DNA of 64,000 bases from Pradoshia eiseniae. GTDB taxonomy: Bacteria > Bacillota > Bacilli > Bacillales > Pradoshiaceae. Position 1 is the stretch's first letter, and every line of letters starts with the position of its first letter. Location: NCBI RefSeq assembly GCF_002946355.1, contig NZ_PKOZ01000004.1, positions 124,001-188,000 on the forward strand, written 5' to 3'. Below are positions 1 to 9,407 of this stretch, in pieces. The translations under genes were made by a program, and so were the position numbers. A model generated the notes under the pieces. The model made no database searches, was not told the origin of the DNA, and saw nothing but the letters and a program-made list of their open reading frames with translations.

Positions 1-165
1 TCTTCCTGTGACAATCAGGATATCTTCAATCCCAGCCTCCTTTAGCTTGTAGACCGAATGATAAATCATCGGATACTTTCCTATTGGCAGAAGATGCTTA
101 TTTGTCACCTTTGTTAATGGGTACAGACGGGAACCTGTTCCTCCCGCAAGAATTACACCTTTCAT
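1..165 (-). CDS. rmlA: Glucose-1-phosphate thymidylyltransferase, N-terminal part (runs off left edge)
   Basis: The first 55 residues are visible, from an ATG at 165 preceded by AAGGAG eight bases upstream. They begin [18 protein letters not shown], the nucleotidyltransferase signature GGxGxRLxPLT of RmlA-type sugar nucleotidyltransferases, followed by [14 protein letters not shown], the substrate-binding segment typical of RmlA. The family makes dTDP-glucose from dTTP and glucose-1-phosphate in the cytosol, the first step toward dTDP-rhamnose. It lies 22 bp downstream of the flippase gene on the same strand, so it belongs to the exopolysaccharide operon; rmlB/C/D may follow outside the window. 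A related sugar nucleotidyltransferase cannot be excluded from this fragment. Confidence 0.85.
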   Translation of the reverse strand, partial: MKGVILAGGTGSRLYPLTKVTNKHLLPIGKYPMIYHSVYKLKEAGIEDILIVTGR

Positions 166-187
166 GTCATCACTCCTTATCCAATTT

Positions 188-1642
188 TTATCTCCTCATC
201 CTCAATGCCAGTGGTTTATTTAATAAGAAAGAATAGGATATTTCCTTTCTGGCTAAAGCTAGAATCCCGCATATGAGCATGGTGACAATACCACCTGCTA
301 TGAAGTGAAACAGCTGATTGCCAGGGAGGAGAGAGAGAACCGCATAGACCGCGCCAGCCGTCAAACCTGATGATAAGAAGGTCGTAAGAATTGACTTATA
401 CGGAAGTAATTCTCTTTGCGGAATCTCGAACACTTTGCAAACATCTTTTTGTTGGAGGTATATGCCGATAAAGCATGATAGTACGGATGCTGCCGCCACT
501 CCTAGGTAACCGAACAAAGCCATGAAGATTAACCCAAGGACAATATTACTGATGACCGTGATGATGGTGTTAATTAGCAAAAGCTTCTGGTTGCCAGATA
601 TTAATAAAGGTGTGTAAAAGACGGTAAAGCGGAGCGGAAACTTCAATAAATAAATAAGAAAAATCGATGATCCGCTTAAGTAGACAGAAGAGTATAATAA
701 GGTAATGAATTCTTGATGATAGAAAAGCAAGATCCAAAAAATTGGAAACATCACAAGTGCTAACATCCGGCTTGACTCCGACCATAATCTCAATGCCTCA
801 ATCTTCTGGCTTCTAATGCTGTACAGTTTTCCAAGCCTTGGCAGCATTGCCGTGATGACTGCAACCGTGATAATAGACATGAAGGGAATCTCTTTTGATG
901 CGATTGAGTATACGGCAAATAATTCAACGGAATAGAACAACCAAATAATGACCTTATCGCTCGATTGCGTGATGACATCTATGGCAGTAACCGCCCCAAC
1001 AGCCCCAGTATAACGAAGCTGTTCCTTTAATAACGGCGTATTGACCTTCCATGACATACCATGGCTTATATGGAAATATAGGTGTAAAATCGTCACGCGC
1101 ATTAGTTCAAAGAAGGCAATTAATTCAATGGTTAGCAGCAATTCTTTGGTTGTATATAAAGTCAAACCAATGATTACAAAATAGCCAAAGTAATAGGACA
1201 GATTGATGATGCTGTAAATTTTAGCTTTCTTAATGGACACGAATAAATTTTCTAAATAGCTGCCAATGATAGTCGCCATGCTCCAAAGCCCAATCCATAA
1301 GGCATATTGGTGCAGTGAGTTATCCTTCATCAGGAACGGGACATTGAATACGATAAGCAAGACTACCAGCATGGTTATACCTAGTGTGAATAAAACCCAA
1401 AAGGTATTTGCTATTGTATATGACCGCTCACGTTCATTGTCCGTTTTGTTATAGTAATAACTGAAGGTTGTCTGCATCTCAAACGGGAGTAATGCACCTA
1501 ATATGACCGCAATCAAAAATATTTGCTGATAGATTCCCATCTCAACTATAGTGAGCACCCTCGCAATGATAATGGTCACCATGATCTGCACAAATGATTT
1601 GGCGAAGCGGTTAATTGATAACAATGCAGATTCTTTTAACAT
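188..1642 (-). CDS. Wzx-type polysaccharide flippase
   Basis: 484-aa, strongly hydrophobic protein with about 12-14 membrane segments, fitting the MATE/oligosaccharide-flippase family (polysaccharide biosynthesis protein, RfbX/Wzx type). The N-terminus ([18 protein letters not shown]... followed by an ARVLT motif) resembles the first transmembrane helix and substrate-facing segment of this family. The inferred role is flipping undecaprenyl-diphosphate-linked sugar repeats across the cytoplasmic membrane. It is the sixth gene of an operon that also encodes the priming transferase, nucleotide-sugar enzymes and Wzz/BY-kinase pair. No glycosyltransferase or polymerase gene is visible yet; these should lie beyond the left edge. 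The sugar specificity cannot be read from the sequence. Confidence 0.8.
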   Translation of the reverse strand: MLKESALLSINRFAKSFVQIMVTIIIARVLTIVEMGIYQQIFLIAVILGALLPFEMQTTFSYYYNKTDNERERSYTIANTFWVLFTLGITMLVVLLIVFNVPFLMKDNSLHQYALWIGLWSMATIIGSYLENLFVSIKKAKIYSIINLSYYFGYFVIIGLTLYTTKELLLTIELIAFFELMRVTILHLYFHISHGMSWKVNTPLLKEQLRYTGAVGAVTAIDVITQSSDKVIIWLFYSVELFAVYSIASKEIPFMSIITVAVITAMLPRLGKLYSIRSQKIEALRLWSESSRMLALVMFPIFWILLFYHQEFITLLYSSVYLSGSSIFLIYLLKFPLRFTVFYTPLLISGNQKLLLINTIITVISNIVLGLIFMALFGYLGVAAASVLSCFIGIYLQQKDVCKVFEIPQRELLPYKSILTTFLSSGLTAGAVYAVLSLLPGNQLFHFIAGGIVTMLICGILALARKEISYSFLLNKPLALRMRR

Positions 1643-1731
1643 CTTGTTTTCACCATACTTCCTGATTCATCCGTTCAATAAAACATGTATTTTGCATGTC
1701 TATCACATCTTTCCTTCCATCATCTTTCTAC

Positions 1732-2412
1732 CTAATAAGCATTATTTGGATAGAAGATAATGATAATCGTCTTGCAAATGAGCTTAATGTCATAAAAGAA
1801 ATGCCTGTTTTGGATATAGTGCAAATCGAGCTCCACCATTTCTTCAAAGCCGACGCTGCTCCTTACTGAAACCTGCCATAGACCCGTGCATCCCGGTACC
1901 ACAGAAAGTCGCTGTTTATGATAATCTGTATAGGATTCAACCTCTCTAGGTAATGGAGGTCTTGGTCCGACCAAGCTCATTTCACCCTTTAAGACATTCC
2001 ATAATTGGGGCAATTCATCGATGCTCGTCTTGCGAATGAAACGACCAATCTTCGTAATTCTCGGGTCATCTTTCATCTTAAATAACGCACCGCTTGTTTC
2101 ATTTTGATCGATCAAGAATTCCAGTAAACCTTCAGCATTACTGACCATAGAACGGAATTTATACATATTAAACATTTTCCCATCTTTTCCTACACGCATT
2201 TGCTTAAAAAATACCGGTGATTCCGGGTCATCCAACTTAATCAGTACCGCCACAATAACAAACAAAGGGACTAACAAAAGAAGACCAATAATCGAAAGTA
2301 AGATATCCATATACCTCTTTAAAATTAGATAATATTTTTTATCGTATAACTCTATTGTTCCAACGTAAGCTTCATGGGTAGTTCCTGCCTTTGGAGAATC
2401 CAATACATACAC
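1732..2412 (-). CDS. Undecaprenyl-phosphate sugar phosphotransferase (EpsL/WcaJ C-terminal type)
   Basis: 226 aa, beginning the polyprenol-linked repeat unit by transferring a sugar-1-phosphate to undecaprenyl phosphate at the inner membrane face. One membrane helix near residues 33-58 (ILKRYMDILLSIIGLLLLVP), then the family motifs: VFFKQMRVGKDG, KFRSM, DELPQLWNVLKGEMSLVGPRP and PGCTGLWQV. This is the short form that has only the catalytic bacterial sugar transferase domain and lacks the N-terminal multi-spanning region of WbaP/WcaJ. Ends 89 bp before the flippase ATG; starts 13 bp after galU. Which sugar (galactose, glucose or a modified hexosamine) is transferred cannot be inferred. Confidence 0.87.
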   Translation of the reverse strand: MYVLDSPKAGTTHEAYVGTIELYDKKYYLILKRYMDILLSIIGLLLLVPLFVIVAVLIKLDDPESPVFFKQMRVGKDGKMFNMYKFRSMVSNAEGLLEFLIDQNETSGALFKMKDDPRITKIGRFIRKTSIDELPQLWNVLKGEMSLVGPRPPLPREVESYTDYHKQRLSVVPGCTGLWQVSVRSSVGFEEMVELDLHYIQNRHFFYDIKLICKTIIIIFYPNNAY

Positions 2413-2425
2413 CCCTTTAAACTTG

Positions 2426-3310
2426 CTATATGGTTGTTTTCACTTTCGGCATGAACAGTTCTATTTCTTCGATTACTTTCTCTCTTAGTTCTTTATCCTG
2501 CATGGCTAATTTAATTGTCGTAAGAATATAGCCGAGTTTTTCTCCTACATCATAACGATTCCCGCTAAATTCATATCCATACACCAATTGGTTAGCCGCC
2601 ATTTTCTCCATGGCATCTGTCAATTGAATTTCCCCACCGGCTCCTGCTTCTTGGGTCTCTAAATAGGAAAATATCTCAGGGGTCAGAATATATCTCCCCA
2701 TTATGGCATAATTGGATGGCGGATTAAGCATTGGCTTCTCTACCATTCTCTGAATATGAACCAAACCGTTGTCTAGTAGTGGGCCATCAATGATTCCGTA
2801 TAAATGCGTTTGTTCTCGGGGAACCTCCTTAATCCCAATCACCGCGGAACCTGTTTCTTCAAACTTATCTATTAATTGTTTCATGCAAGGTATCTCTGCT
2901 TGCACGATATCATCTCCCAGAAGCACCGCAAAAGGCTCCGAACCAATAAATTTACGTGCACACCAGATTGCATGCCCAAGCCCTTTAGGTTCTTTTTGAC
3001 GAATATAATGGATATCCACCTTAGAGCTATGCTGCACCTTCTTTAATAATTCATATTTCTCCGTTTGGAACAGTCGTTGTTCGAGTTCATGGGAATGATC
3101 GAAATGATCCTCAATGGCTCTTTTTCCCTTTCCTGTGACAATCAATATGTCCTCTATGCCTGATTCAATCGCTTCTTCAACAATGTATTGAATCATTGGT
3201 TTATCAATTATTGGAAGCATTTCCTTCGGCAATGCCTTAGTCGCCGGCAATAACCGTGTACCTAGACCGGCAGCCGGAATAATGGCCTTCTTAATTTTCA
3301 TTGTCTTCAC
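2426..3310 (-). CDS. galU: UTP-glucose-1-phosphate uridylyltransferase
   Basis: 294 aa, the usual length of bacterial GalU/GtaB. It makes UDP-glucose from UTP and glucose-1-phosphate. Visible motifs: [20 protein letters not shown] at residues 7-26 (nucleotide-binding loop), [18 protein letters not shown] and GGEIQLTDA near the C-terminus. It sits between manC and the priming transferase in the polysaccharide operon. B. subtilis has GtaB for teichoic acid glucosylation elsewhere, so this may be an additional pathway-dedicated copy; that is inference because the rest of the genome is not visible. Start ATG is at 3310, with a GAAGTG-like site upstream. Confidence 0.93.
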   Translation of the reverse strand: MKTMKIKKAIIPAAGLGTRLLPATKALPKEMLPIIDKPMIQYIVEEAIESGIEDILIVTGKGKRAIEDHFDHSHELEQRLFQTEKYELLKKVQHSSKVDIHYIRQKEPKGLGHAIWCARKFIGSEPFAVLLGDDIVQAEIPCMKQLIDKFEETGSAVIGIKEVPREQTHLYGIIDGPLLDNGLVHIQRMVEKPMLNPPSNYAIMGRYILTPEIFSYLETQEAGAGGEIQLTDAMEKMAANQLVYGYEFSGNRYDVGEKLGYILTTIKLAMQDKELREKVIEEIELFMPKVKTTI

Positions 3311-3352
3311 TTCTCTTCCTCATTGTTCTTAATAACGAATTTAACAAGTATA

Positions 3353-4723
3353 CTAAAGTACTGCTGAGCTACCAAAGGGGAGAAGCTCTTCCCATTTCAT
3401 ACTGATATGACAAACATCATCTTCACTTAGAACAGACCCTTGTTGAACCTCAATTAATTCCATGTCCGTACTGGCCTTTAAGGCATGTTTTGTTCCAGCG
3501 GGTATTTCAATAATGCTGCCTGCCGCTACATCAAACACTTGATCGTTCAAGATGACGGAGCCTTCACCGGTGAGAATAGTCCATGTTTCATTTCTCTGTT
3601 CATGCTTCTGATAACTCAAGCACCTGTCAGCTCGGATAGCCATTCGTCTCGTAATGACTTCTCCATCTTTTGGATACACCGTATGGTCAAGGATTTTATA
3701 CCACCCCCAACTTCTTTCTTCATACATCGGTCTTTTATTGAATTGGAAGATAAATTTCTTTAAATCAGAACTTATTTCTTTATCAGATACTAAAATGCCA
3801 TCTGGTCCAGATACAACTACTGCATTTGATATCCCAAGCACAGCCACTGGGATGTCCAGTTCATTAATGATATGCGTATTCATGGAATCTGGAGATAATA
3901 TGTCTGACCCTTTAACTTGTTCTGGCATCTGCTCGGTCAGTGCACTCCAAACCCCCAAATCCCTCCACATGCCCTCATATGGGAGAGCCACGATATCATT
4001 TGTCCTTTCCACCACTTCAAAGTCAAAGCTGATTTTGGGCAATTTTCCATAAAGTGAAAGAAGATCTGCATAATTTAGCGGAAATCCCATCTTCTCTAAA
4101 ATGGATAAAATAAAACCAAGATGGAAGGCAAATACACCGCAATTCCACAATGCCCCTTCATCTATTAATCCTTGAGCATATTCCTCAGATGGTTTCTCAA
4201 CGAAGTGACTCACTTGGATATGGTTTTTTTTCTTATTCTTTGGGATTATATAGCCAAAACGCGCTGAGGGATTATTAGGCCTAACTCCCATCAATGCTAT
4301 ACTTGCACCACTCTGTTTAAGTACACTCTCCAATTTTTTTACTGATTCATAGAAATCATTTTCAACATACGAATCAATTGGCAGGACAGCCACAACTTCA
4401 TCTGGATTAATTCGCTTTACAGAGAATAGATAAACAGCTGTCAAGGCGATAGCAGGGAATGTATCACGTCGTTCCGGCTCAACTACAATCAGGGCTTGCC
4501 GACCAAGCTGATTCTTAAGAATGTCAACTTGCTTCTCACTTGTCGCAATGACAGTTTGTTCTTGCAGCCCTACTTCTCCGAGCTGCCGCCAAACCCGCTG
4601 AGCCATCGATTCTGCACACCCGCTTTGACCTTCTAGCACTTTCAAGAATTGTTTTGACCGTGAATCATTGGATAAAGGCCATAACCTCTGACCAGATCCC
4701 CCGGATAGCAGAATGACTTCCAT
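3353..4723 (-). CDS. manC: Mannose-1-phosphate guanylyltransferase / type II phosphomannose isomerase-like (ManC)
   Basis: 456 aa with the two-domain layout of AlgA/ManC: an N-terminal GDP-mannose pyrophosphorylase (LLSGGSGQRLWPLS at 5-18, VEKPSEEYA, WNCGVFAF) and a C-terminal cupin domain. Bifunctional members convert fructose-6-P to mannose-6-P and mannose-1-P plus GTP to GDP-mannose. The cupin signature, normally QxHxHRxEHW, reads QKHEQRNETW at 372-381, so two of the usual histidines are Gln and Thr; a later PAGTKHAL keeps one His. The guanylyltransferase activity looks intact, while isomerase activity is doubtful. Indicates GDP-mannose (or GDP-fucose) in the polymer. Start ATG 4723; 48 bp from the kinase stop. 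Confidence 0.88.
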   Translation of the reverse strand: MEVILLSGGSGQRLWPLSNDSRSKQFLKVLEGQSGCAESMAQRVWRQLGEVGLQEQTVIATSEKQVDILKNQLGRQALIVVEPERRDTFPAIALTAVYLFSVKRINPDEVVAVLPIDSYVENDFYESVKKLESVLKQSGASIALMGVRPNNPSARFGYIIPKNKKKNHIQVSHFVEKPSEEYAQGLIDEGALWNCGVFAFHLGFILSILEKMGFPLNYADLLSLYGKLPKISFDFEVVERTNDIVALPYEGMWRDLGVWSALTEQMPEQVKGSDILSPDSMNTHIINELDIPVAVLGISNAVVVSGPDGILVSDKEISSDLKKFIFQFNKRPMYEERSWGWYKILDHTVYPKDGEVITRRMAIRADRCLSYQKHEQRNETWTILTGEGSVILNDQVFDVAAGSIIEIPAGTKHALKASTDMELIEVQQGSVLSEDDVCHISMKWEELLPFGSSAVL

Positions 4724-4771
4724 ATAGATACATCACTCCTTTATGAAGAATTTATTACTTAATACTTCTTG

Positions 4772-5464
4772 CTATTGCTGGAATTCATACATTTTTGAAC
4801 GAACCATACTCCCGTTTAAAGAAGCTCCTAGCAATTGAGCTTTTGAATTCTGCAGGATGGTAGTTGCTTTAGATGCCTCCTCCTTCAATGTCTTTCCATT
4901 CATCAGTACCAGCAAAGAGGCTTCACACATATTTGCGATAATCTGGGTTTCTGCTGTGTATAGGATTGGAGAAGTATCAAATAGAATGATGTCATACTCC
5001 CTGCTCAAAACTAAAAGAATTTCTTCCATTCGGTCTGCTGTTAGCAATTCATATGAGGTTTTCATAATGGTGCCACATGGAATGATATGGAGATTAGGGA
5101 TGGTAGATAAACAAATAGCTTCATCCACAAAAGCTTTACGCGCCAAGATATCTGTCAGCCCCCGAGAATAACTGATATCGAATAATTTATGAAGCTTGCC
5201 TTTTCGCAGGTCCGCATCAATAACGATTACCTTTTTATCATGCTGGGCCAATACGATGCCTAAATTTGTGGCTGTCGTGGTTTTCCCGTCTCCATGACCC
5301 GGAGAAGTTATCATGATAGTTTGATAGTCCTCCCCTCTTCGGGAATAGGTAATTCCAGAGCGGAGCAGCCTAAATTGTTCGCTTATAACAGACTGTTTAT
5401 ATAATTCTGAATATTTAGCGCGCTCTTTACTCATGATTAATTCCTTATTTTCCTTATGAGTCAA
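4772..5464 (-). CDS. BY-kinase / CpsD-CapB type tyrosine-protein kinase
   Basis: About 230 aa cytosolic tyrosine kinase that works with the membrane modulator encoded just upstream to control polysaccharide polymerisation and export. Motifs: SEQFRLLRSGITYS, Walker A SPGHGDGKTTTATN, Walker A' VIVIDADLRKGK and Walker B IILFDTSPIL. The C-terminus (RSKMYEFQQ) has only a single Tyr rather than a long tyrosine cluster. I take the TTG at 5464 as start because GGAGG at 5473-5477 is eight bases upstream; a longer reading frame begins at a TTG at 5479 that overlaps this Shine-Dalgarno. It overlaps the upstream gene by 11 bp, implying translational coupling. Most similar in layout to EpsB/YwqD. Confidence 0.86.
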   Translation of the reverse strand: MTHKENKELIMSKERAKYSELYKQSVISEQFRLLRSGITYSRRGEDYQTIMITSPGHGDGKTTTATNLGIVLAQHDKKVIVIDADLRKGKLHKLFDISYSRGLTDILARKAFVDEAICLSTIPNLHIIPCGTIMKTSYELLTADRMEEILLVLSREYDIILFDTSPILYTAETQIIANMCEASLLVLMNGKTLKEEASKATTILQNSKAQLLGASLNGSMVRSKMYEFQQ

Positions 5465-6251
5465 GTGTACGTCCTCCAATTCTTACACCACTGCTTTCAG
5501 TTTGATGTTTTTTGATTCTCTTGTGGCTTACTTTAATTTCCGGAATATTGCCGATAATAGGAATCCCTATATCATAAACAATGTCCCTCTCACTTCGAAC
5601 GGTCGGGTCAAGATACTCAAACAAAAAGGCTGTTCCTATTGCACAGAACAATCCCAATGCAAAGCCAATCATGATATTCCTGATTATATCCGGGCTTAAA
5701 GCGCCGTATGGCTCTTGAACGCTTGCCGCTGCAAGAATATTGATATTATTTACACTCATTAAGGAGCCAACTTCCTGTTTAAATACCTCTGCTATACGAT
5801 TCGCAATGTCCGCTGCAGCTTTGGGATCCTTGTCTTGTACAACGATTTCTACAACTTGTGAGTTTTGAGTCGTGTTGACTGTTACTCGGTCATTTATATC
5901 CAAAAAGCTCGCATCTAGACTAAGGTCATCAATGACCTTCTCAATGATGGCAGGGCTTTTAATCAGAACCGTATAAGTATTGATTAGCTCAATATTTGTT
6001 CGAATCTGGTTTGGATCGATTAAATTAGTCTCATCCTCGCTCTTTTTGCTATTCTTATCATTCGCCTTAGCCTGGGGTGAGTTCGTGGTATGGTTTACGA
6101 GAATTTGTGTCGAAGATTCATACATTGGAGATAAAAAAAGATAGGAAATTATGCCACTTGCCAAGGTAGCAGTTAATGTCATCAAGATTATTAGATTTAA
6201 TCTCCTCTTCATCAAGTTGAGTATTTCTTTGAAACTAATAGTATCGTCCAT
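5454..6251 (-). CDS. Wzz/CpsC-type chain length determinant, kinase modulator
   Basis: 265 aa with two membrane helices (about residues 20-42 and 186-208) flanking an extracytoplasmic loop, the polysaccharide co-polymerase topology. The N-terminus DDTISFKEILNLMKRR and SPMYESSTQILV are typical Wzz features; the cytoplasmic tail (FEYLDPTVRSERDI) would contact the BY-kinase. Start chosen at ATG 6251 because GGAGG lies five bases upstream; a GTG at 6263 in the same frame overlaps that site. First gene of the polysaccharide operon, so its upstream region (6252-6600) should carry the operon promoter. EpsA/YwqC/CapA-like; exact orthology not decided. Confidence 0.85.
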   Translation of the reverse strand: MDDTISFKEILNLMKRRLNLIILMTLTATLASGIISYLFLSPMYESSTQILVNHTTNSPQAKANDKNSKKSEDETNLIDPNQIRTNIELINTYTVLIKSPAIIEKVIDDLSLDASFLDINDRVTVNTTQNSQVVEIVVQDKDPKAAADIANRIAEVFKQEVGSLMSVNNINILAAASVQEPYGALSPDIIRNIMIGFALGLFCAIGTAFLFEYLDPTVRSERDIVYDIGIPIIGNIPEIKVSHKRIKKHQTESSGVRIGGRTLDS

Positions 6252-6600
6252 ACCTACCTCCACATTTCATATTTTGTTCTTAAAAAAGAACTTAATGTTG
6301 ATTGTAGTATAGATAACAAAAAATGAAAACGGGGTTTTATTGTCGAAACTTGCACCAATTCTCAACCCCTAATATATAACACTCCGTTTTTTAATTCCCT
6401 ATCAATCATTTTTTCATATCCCCATATATTTCTTAAGATTATATTCATTCGGTAAGAGTGGAGTCTATATAACGAACAAGCTTGAAATCATTTTTTTAAT
6501 AAACCGAAATGGAAAGAATCCATCTTATTATATAAGGTGATTGAATCAACCACACTAAAAAAATCATTTTTTGTCGTAAGCGCTTTCTTTATTGAGAATA
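6252..6600. other. Intergenic region upstream of the polysaccharide operon
   Basis: About 350 bp, AT-rich, without a credible ORF. It must hold the minus-strand promoter for the polysaccharide operon. A TATACT hexamer on the minus strand near 6309-6314 could serve as -10, but I see no well-placed -35, so I do not call a promoter. Nothing else recognisable. Confidence 0.5.
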
Positions 6601-6636
6601 ACAAAGCACCCTCTTCATATGAAGAAGGTGCTTTGT
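6601..6636 (-). terminator. Terminator after yitT-like gene
   Basis: Perfect 10-bp arms (acaaagcacc at 6601-6610 with ggtgctttgt at 6627-6636) a few bases beyond the stop at 6643. The minus-strand tail (TATTCTCAAT) is only moderately U-rich. Confidence 0.6.
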
Positions 6637-6642
6637 CTATCA

Positions 6643-7485
6643 TCAGTCTTTCCTAAACGACCCGATGACTCCTGTTGATTGAACGATATTAGTGAAGGCT
6701 GCAGGGTCTACCTGCTGAATAACACTTTGCAAATCATACAGCTCATAACGGCTGATGACGATCATTAGCATATACTTATCCTCACCTGTAAAAGCCCCAA
6801 CGGCAGGAATCATCGTAATTCCTCTGACAAGCTTGGAATGGATAGCTTCCTTCAGTTCATCCGCATGCTTCGTGACAATCATCGCGGTTACTTTAATATG
6901 TCTTGTATGGATGGCGTCAATGACTCTCGTGGATACGTAGAGTGAGACAAGGGTATATAGCGCCTGCTCTTCTGAATACATGAGCCCGGCAATCGCAACA
7001 ATCGCGCCATTTAATATTAAGAAATAAATTCCGATTGGCTTATCATTAATTCTTGATAATATCATCGCAACGATATCCATACCGCCTGTTGAGGCACCGA
7101 AACGCAAGGTGATTCCAACACCTGCAGAACCGATAACACCGCCAAAGACGGCATTAAGCAAAATATCATCAGAAAACGATAACACCGGAATGACTTCCAG
7201 GAAGAAGGACATTAAAACAACAGCCATAAAGCTATAAAGCGTAAATGATTTCCCTACCTTAAACCAAGCTAAAATCGCAATTGGGATATTTAATAGTAAA
7301 ACGAGTACCCCAGTTGATATTTCAATATTGGTGAACATGCCAAACGCAGCCGAAATGATTTGAGCCGTTCCAGTAAACCCGCTCGCAAAAACATTTGCCG
7401 GAATCAAGAAGAAGTTCATGGCGATTGCATTTAAAACAGCTCCCACAACGACAGCAATAATTTTTTTTGTTTCACTCCAGACCAA
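6643..7485 (-). CDS. yitT: YitT family membrane protein (DUF161/DUF2179)
   Basis: 280 aa: five to six membrane helices over residues 8-170 (AVLNAIAMNFFLIPANVFASG...) followed by a cytosolic C-terminal DUF2179 domain (residues about 190-275, VRGITMIPAVGAFTGEDKYMLMIV). The conserved GASTGGMDI and ASGFTG segments are characteristic of the family. Function is not established; the family is often listed as a putative transporter. Start is TTG at 7485, supported by AAGGAGG at 7494-7500, eight bases upstream. Divergent from the degV gene, mirroring the yitS/yitT neighbourhood in B. subtilis. Confidence 0.85.
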   Translation of the reverse strand: MVWSETKKIIAVVVGAVLNAIAMNFFLIPANVFASGFTGTAQIISAAFGMFTNIEISTGVLVLLLNIPIAILAWFKVGKSFTLYSFMAVVLMSFFLEVIPVLSFSDDILLNAVFGGVIGSAGVGITLRFGASTGGMDIVAMILSRINDKPIGIYFLILNGAIVAIAGLMYSEEQALYTLVSLYVSTRVIDAIHTRHIKVTAMIVTKHADELKEAIHSKLVRGITMIPAVGAFTGEDKYMLMIVISRYELYDLQSVIQQVDPAAFTNIVQSTGVIGSFRKD

Positions 7486-7538
7486 ACTTAGTGCCTCCTT
7501 AGATGGTATCTAACCATAAACATGATAAAATAAAAGTG

Positions 7539-7566
7539 TAGACAATTTTCTATTTTTCTTTATAAT
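7539..7566 (+). promoter_or_regulatory. Sigma-A promoter for degV-family gene
   Basis: TAGACA (7539-7544), 16-bp spacer, TATAAT (7561-7566), 40 bp before the ATG at 7607. Confidence 0.65.
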
Positions 7567-7606
7567 GATTTAATTAAAATGACTTTAAAAAAAGAAGGTG
7601 CTTTAA

Positions 7607-8467
7607 ATGAATGTTCAAATTATAGCAGATAGCGCAAGTGACTTGCCATTACAATACTTCGATGACAACAATGTTATCCTCATACCATTAAAAGTGCATA
7701 TGGATAATGAAGAATATAGCGATTTAGTAACCATTAAGCCAAAGGCAGTTTATGATGCTATGCGAAATGGAAAAGCCCCAAAAACATCACAGGCTTCCCC
7801 TCAAGACTTCTATGAAGCTTTCAGGCAACTGGCTAAGGATAAAAAGCAAGGATTGTATATTGCTTTTTCTTCAGAGTTAAGCGGTACATATCAAACAGCC
7901 ATCATGATGCGTGATGAAGTACTGGCTGAGTTTCCAGAGTTTGAGCTTGAAATCATTGATAGCAAATGTGCTTCCTTAGGCCTCGGCATGGCAGTCATGG
8001 AAGTTGTTCACCATGCAGCGAAGGGCAAAAGCTTAGCTGAACTAACCGAAATAGCCAAATATCACTGTACTCATATGGAACATTTATTTACAGTTGCTGA
8101 TTTAGAATATTTGGCCCGCGGTGGACGTATTTCTAAATCATCCGCGTTTATCGGCGGTCTTTTAAATATTAAACCGCTACTCAACGTGGAAGACGGCAAG
8201 TTAATTCCGCTTGAGAAATTCCGCGGAAAGAAAAAACTCATGCGCGCTGTCATTGATACCATGAAAAAACGAGGCGATCGACTTGACCAGCAAATTATCG
8301 GCATCAGCCATGGTGACGACATGGAAGAAGCAATGGAATACAAAGCCCTCTTTGAAGAGACATTCCATCCTAAATCCATTTATATCACATCAGTCGGCGC
8401 AACTATCGGTGCTCATTCAGGACCTGGTACCGTTGCCATCTTTTTCTTAAATAAGCTGCCAGAATAA
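7607..8467 (+). CDS. yitS: DegV family fatty-acid-binding protein (YitS/FakB-like)
   Basis: 286 aa, typical DegV length. N-terminal NVQIIADSASDLP is the DegV start motif; SQASPQDFYEAF and FSSELSGTYQ (phosphate/lipid-carboxylate binding segments), LEYLARGGRIS and SHGDD are present. Family members bind a fatty acid and present it to the kinase FakA for phosphorylation. RBS AAGAAGG precedes ATG 7607. No fakA is in the window. Downstream is a 44-aa gene that may share the transcript since no terminator is evident between them. Confidence 0.88.
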   Translation: MNVQIIADSASDLPLQYFDDNNVILIPLKVHMDNEEYSDLVTIKPKAVYDAMRNGKAPKTSQASPQDFYEAFRQLAKDKKQGLYIAFSSELSGTYQTAIMMRDEVLAEFPEFELEIIDSKCASLGLGMAVMEVVHHAAKGKSLAELTEIAKYHCTHMEHLFTVADLEYLARGGRISKSSAFIGGLLNIKPLLNVEDGKLIPLEKFRGKKKLMRAVIDTMKKRGDRLDQQIIGISHGDDMEEAMEYKALFEETFHPKSIYITSVGATIGAHSGPGTVAIFFLNKLPE

Positions 8468-8544
8468 ATCATACATTATTTTTCCCCATTCGCTCCATAC
8501 TAGACATACACGAATCAATATTTTGTACTAGGGGGCAATAAATA

Positions 8545-8679
8545 ATGGCATATCATACATCTGATAATGATAAGAAAGCACGCGATAACCAAGCAAAGCA
8601 TGAAATCAAAAATATTCAAGAAGAACAAAACCGGAAAGCCGGAAAAAAATCATTCTCTAAAAAAACAGATCATTTGTAA
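8545..8679 (+). CDS. Small hydrophilic protein, 44 aa (probable DUF3941 family)
   Basis: ATG 8545 preceded by AGGGGGC; 44 codons ending TAA 8677-8679. The protein starts MAYHTSDNDKKARDNQAK and ends KKSFSKKTDHL: highly charged, lysine-rich, no hydrophobic segment. Small Bacillus proteins of this kind (DUF3941, as I recall it) have the same SDNDKKARDN start and KKTDHL end, so I assign it there with moderate confidence; function unknown. A terminator follows at 8713-8745. Being under 60 codons, it is easily missed by length-filtered gene finders. Confidence 0.75.
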   Translation: MAYHTSDNDKKARDNQAKHEIKNIQEEQNRKAGKKSFSKKTDHL

Positions 8680-8712
8680 TGAAATCATAATTTACATCTT
8701 ATAACGACTAAG

Positions 8713-8745
8713 TAGAGGATTTCAATTAAAATCCTCTATTTTTTG
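8713..8745 (+). terminator. Terminator
   Basis: Stem tagaggatt / aatcctcta followed by a run of six T, downstream of the 44-aa gene. Confidence 0.8.
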
Positions 8746-8751
8746 TGGAAA

Positions 8752-8780
8752 TTGAAGAAGTACAAATTTTTCCCTATAAT
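8752..8780 (+). promoter_or_regulatory. Sigma-A promoter for yajQ-family gene
   Basis: TTGAAG (8752-8757), 17-bp spacer, TATAAT (8775-8780), 54 bp before ATG 8835. Confidence 0.7.
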
Positions 8781-8834
8781 TAGCATTGAATATGTATTGA
8801 GAAACATACAAAATCAGTAAATGGAGGAATCCAG

Positions 8835-9326
8835 ATGGCAAAAGAGAACTCATTTGATGTTGTTTCAAAAATTGATCTATCAGAGGTAACAAACGCGGTT
8901 ACTCAAGCAATGAAGGAAGTAAAAACCCGCTATGATTTCAAAGGAAGCAAAAGTGATGTCCACCTCGATAACGAAGAGCTTGTCCTAGTTTCTGATGATG
9001 AATATAAGCTTGGCCAGCTTAAAGATGTGCTGCTCAGCAAATTAATCAAGCGCGGTGTACCAATCAAAAATCTCGATTACGGGAAAATTGAGGGCGCTTC
9101 AGGCGGAACCGTCCGCCAACGCGCAAAACTCGTTCAGGGAATCGACAAAGAAAATGCAAAAAAAATCAACTTAATTGTAAAGAATTCCGGTACTAAAGTG
9201 AAATCGCAAATTCAGGAAGACCAAATCCGTGTCACAGGCAAAAGTAAGGATGACCTTCAGCAAGTAATGGCAGCTATACGCGAGGCTGACTTAACGGTAG
9301 AAGTCCAATTCATCAATTTCAGATAA
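8835..9326 (+). CDS. yitK: YajQ family nucleotide-binding protein (YitK)
   Basis: 163 aa, exact family length. Start [21 protein letters not shown] and the segments [24 protein letters not shown] and KDDLQQVMA are family hallmarks. YajQ proteins have two ferredoxin-like RNP domains and bind nucleotides; some Gram-negative members bind cyclic di-GMP, but the role in Bacillus is not known to me. Stand-alone transcription unit with its own promoter and a strong terminator. RBS GGAGG nine bases before the ATG. Confidence 0.92.
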   Translation: MAKENSFDVVSKIDLSEVTNAVTQAMKEVKTRYDFKGSKSDVHLDNEELVLVSDDEYKLGQLKDVLLSKLIKRGVPIKNLDYGKIEGASGGTVRQRAKLVQGIDKENAKKINLIVKNSGTKVKSQIQEDQIRVTGKSKDDLQQVMAAIREADLTVEVQFINFR

Positions 9327-9342
9327 TCAACATACAAAAAGC

Positions 9343-9379
9343 GGGAAGCAGATCATTCTTATGTCTGCTTCCCTTTTTT
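9343..9379 (+). terminator. Terminator after yajQ-family gene
   Basis: Stem gggaagcagat / atgtctgcttccc with a T6 tail. Confidence 0.88.
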
Positions 9380-9407
9380 CGTGCCCCCCTAATATTTTCA
9401 TCAAAAG

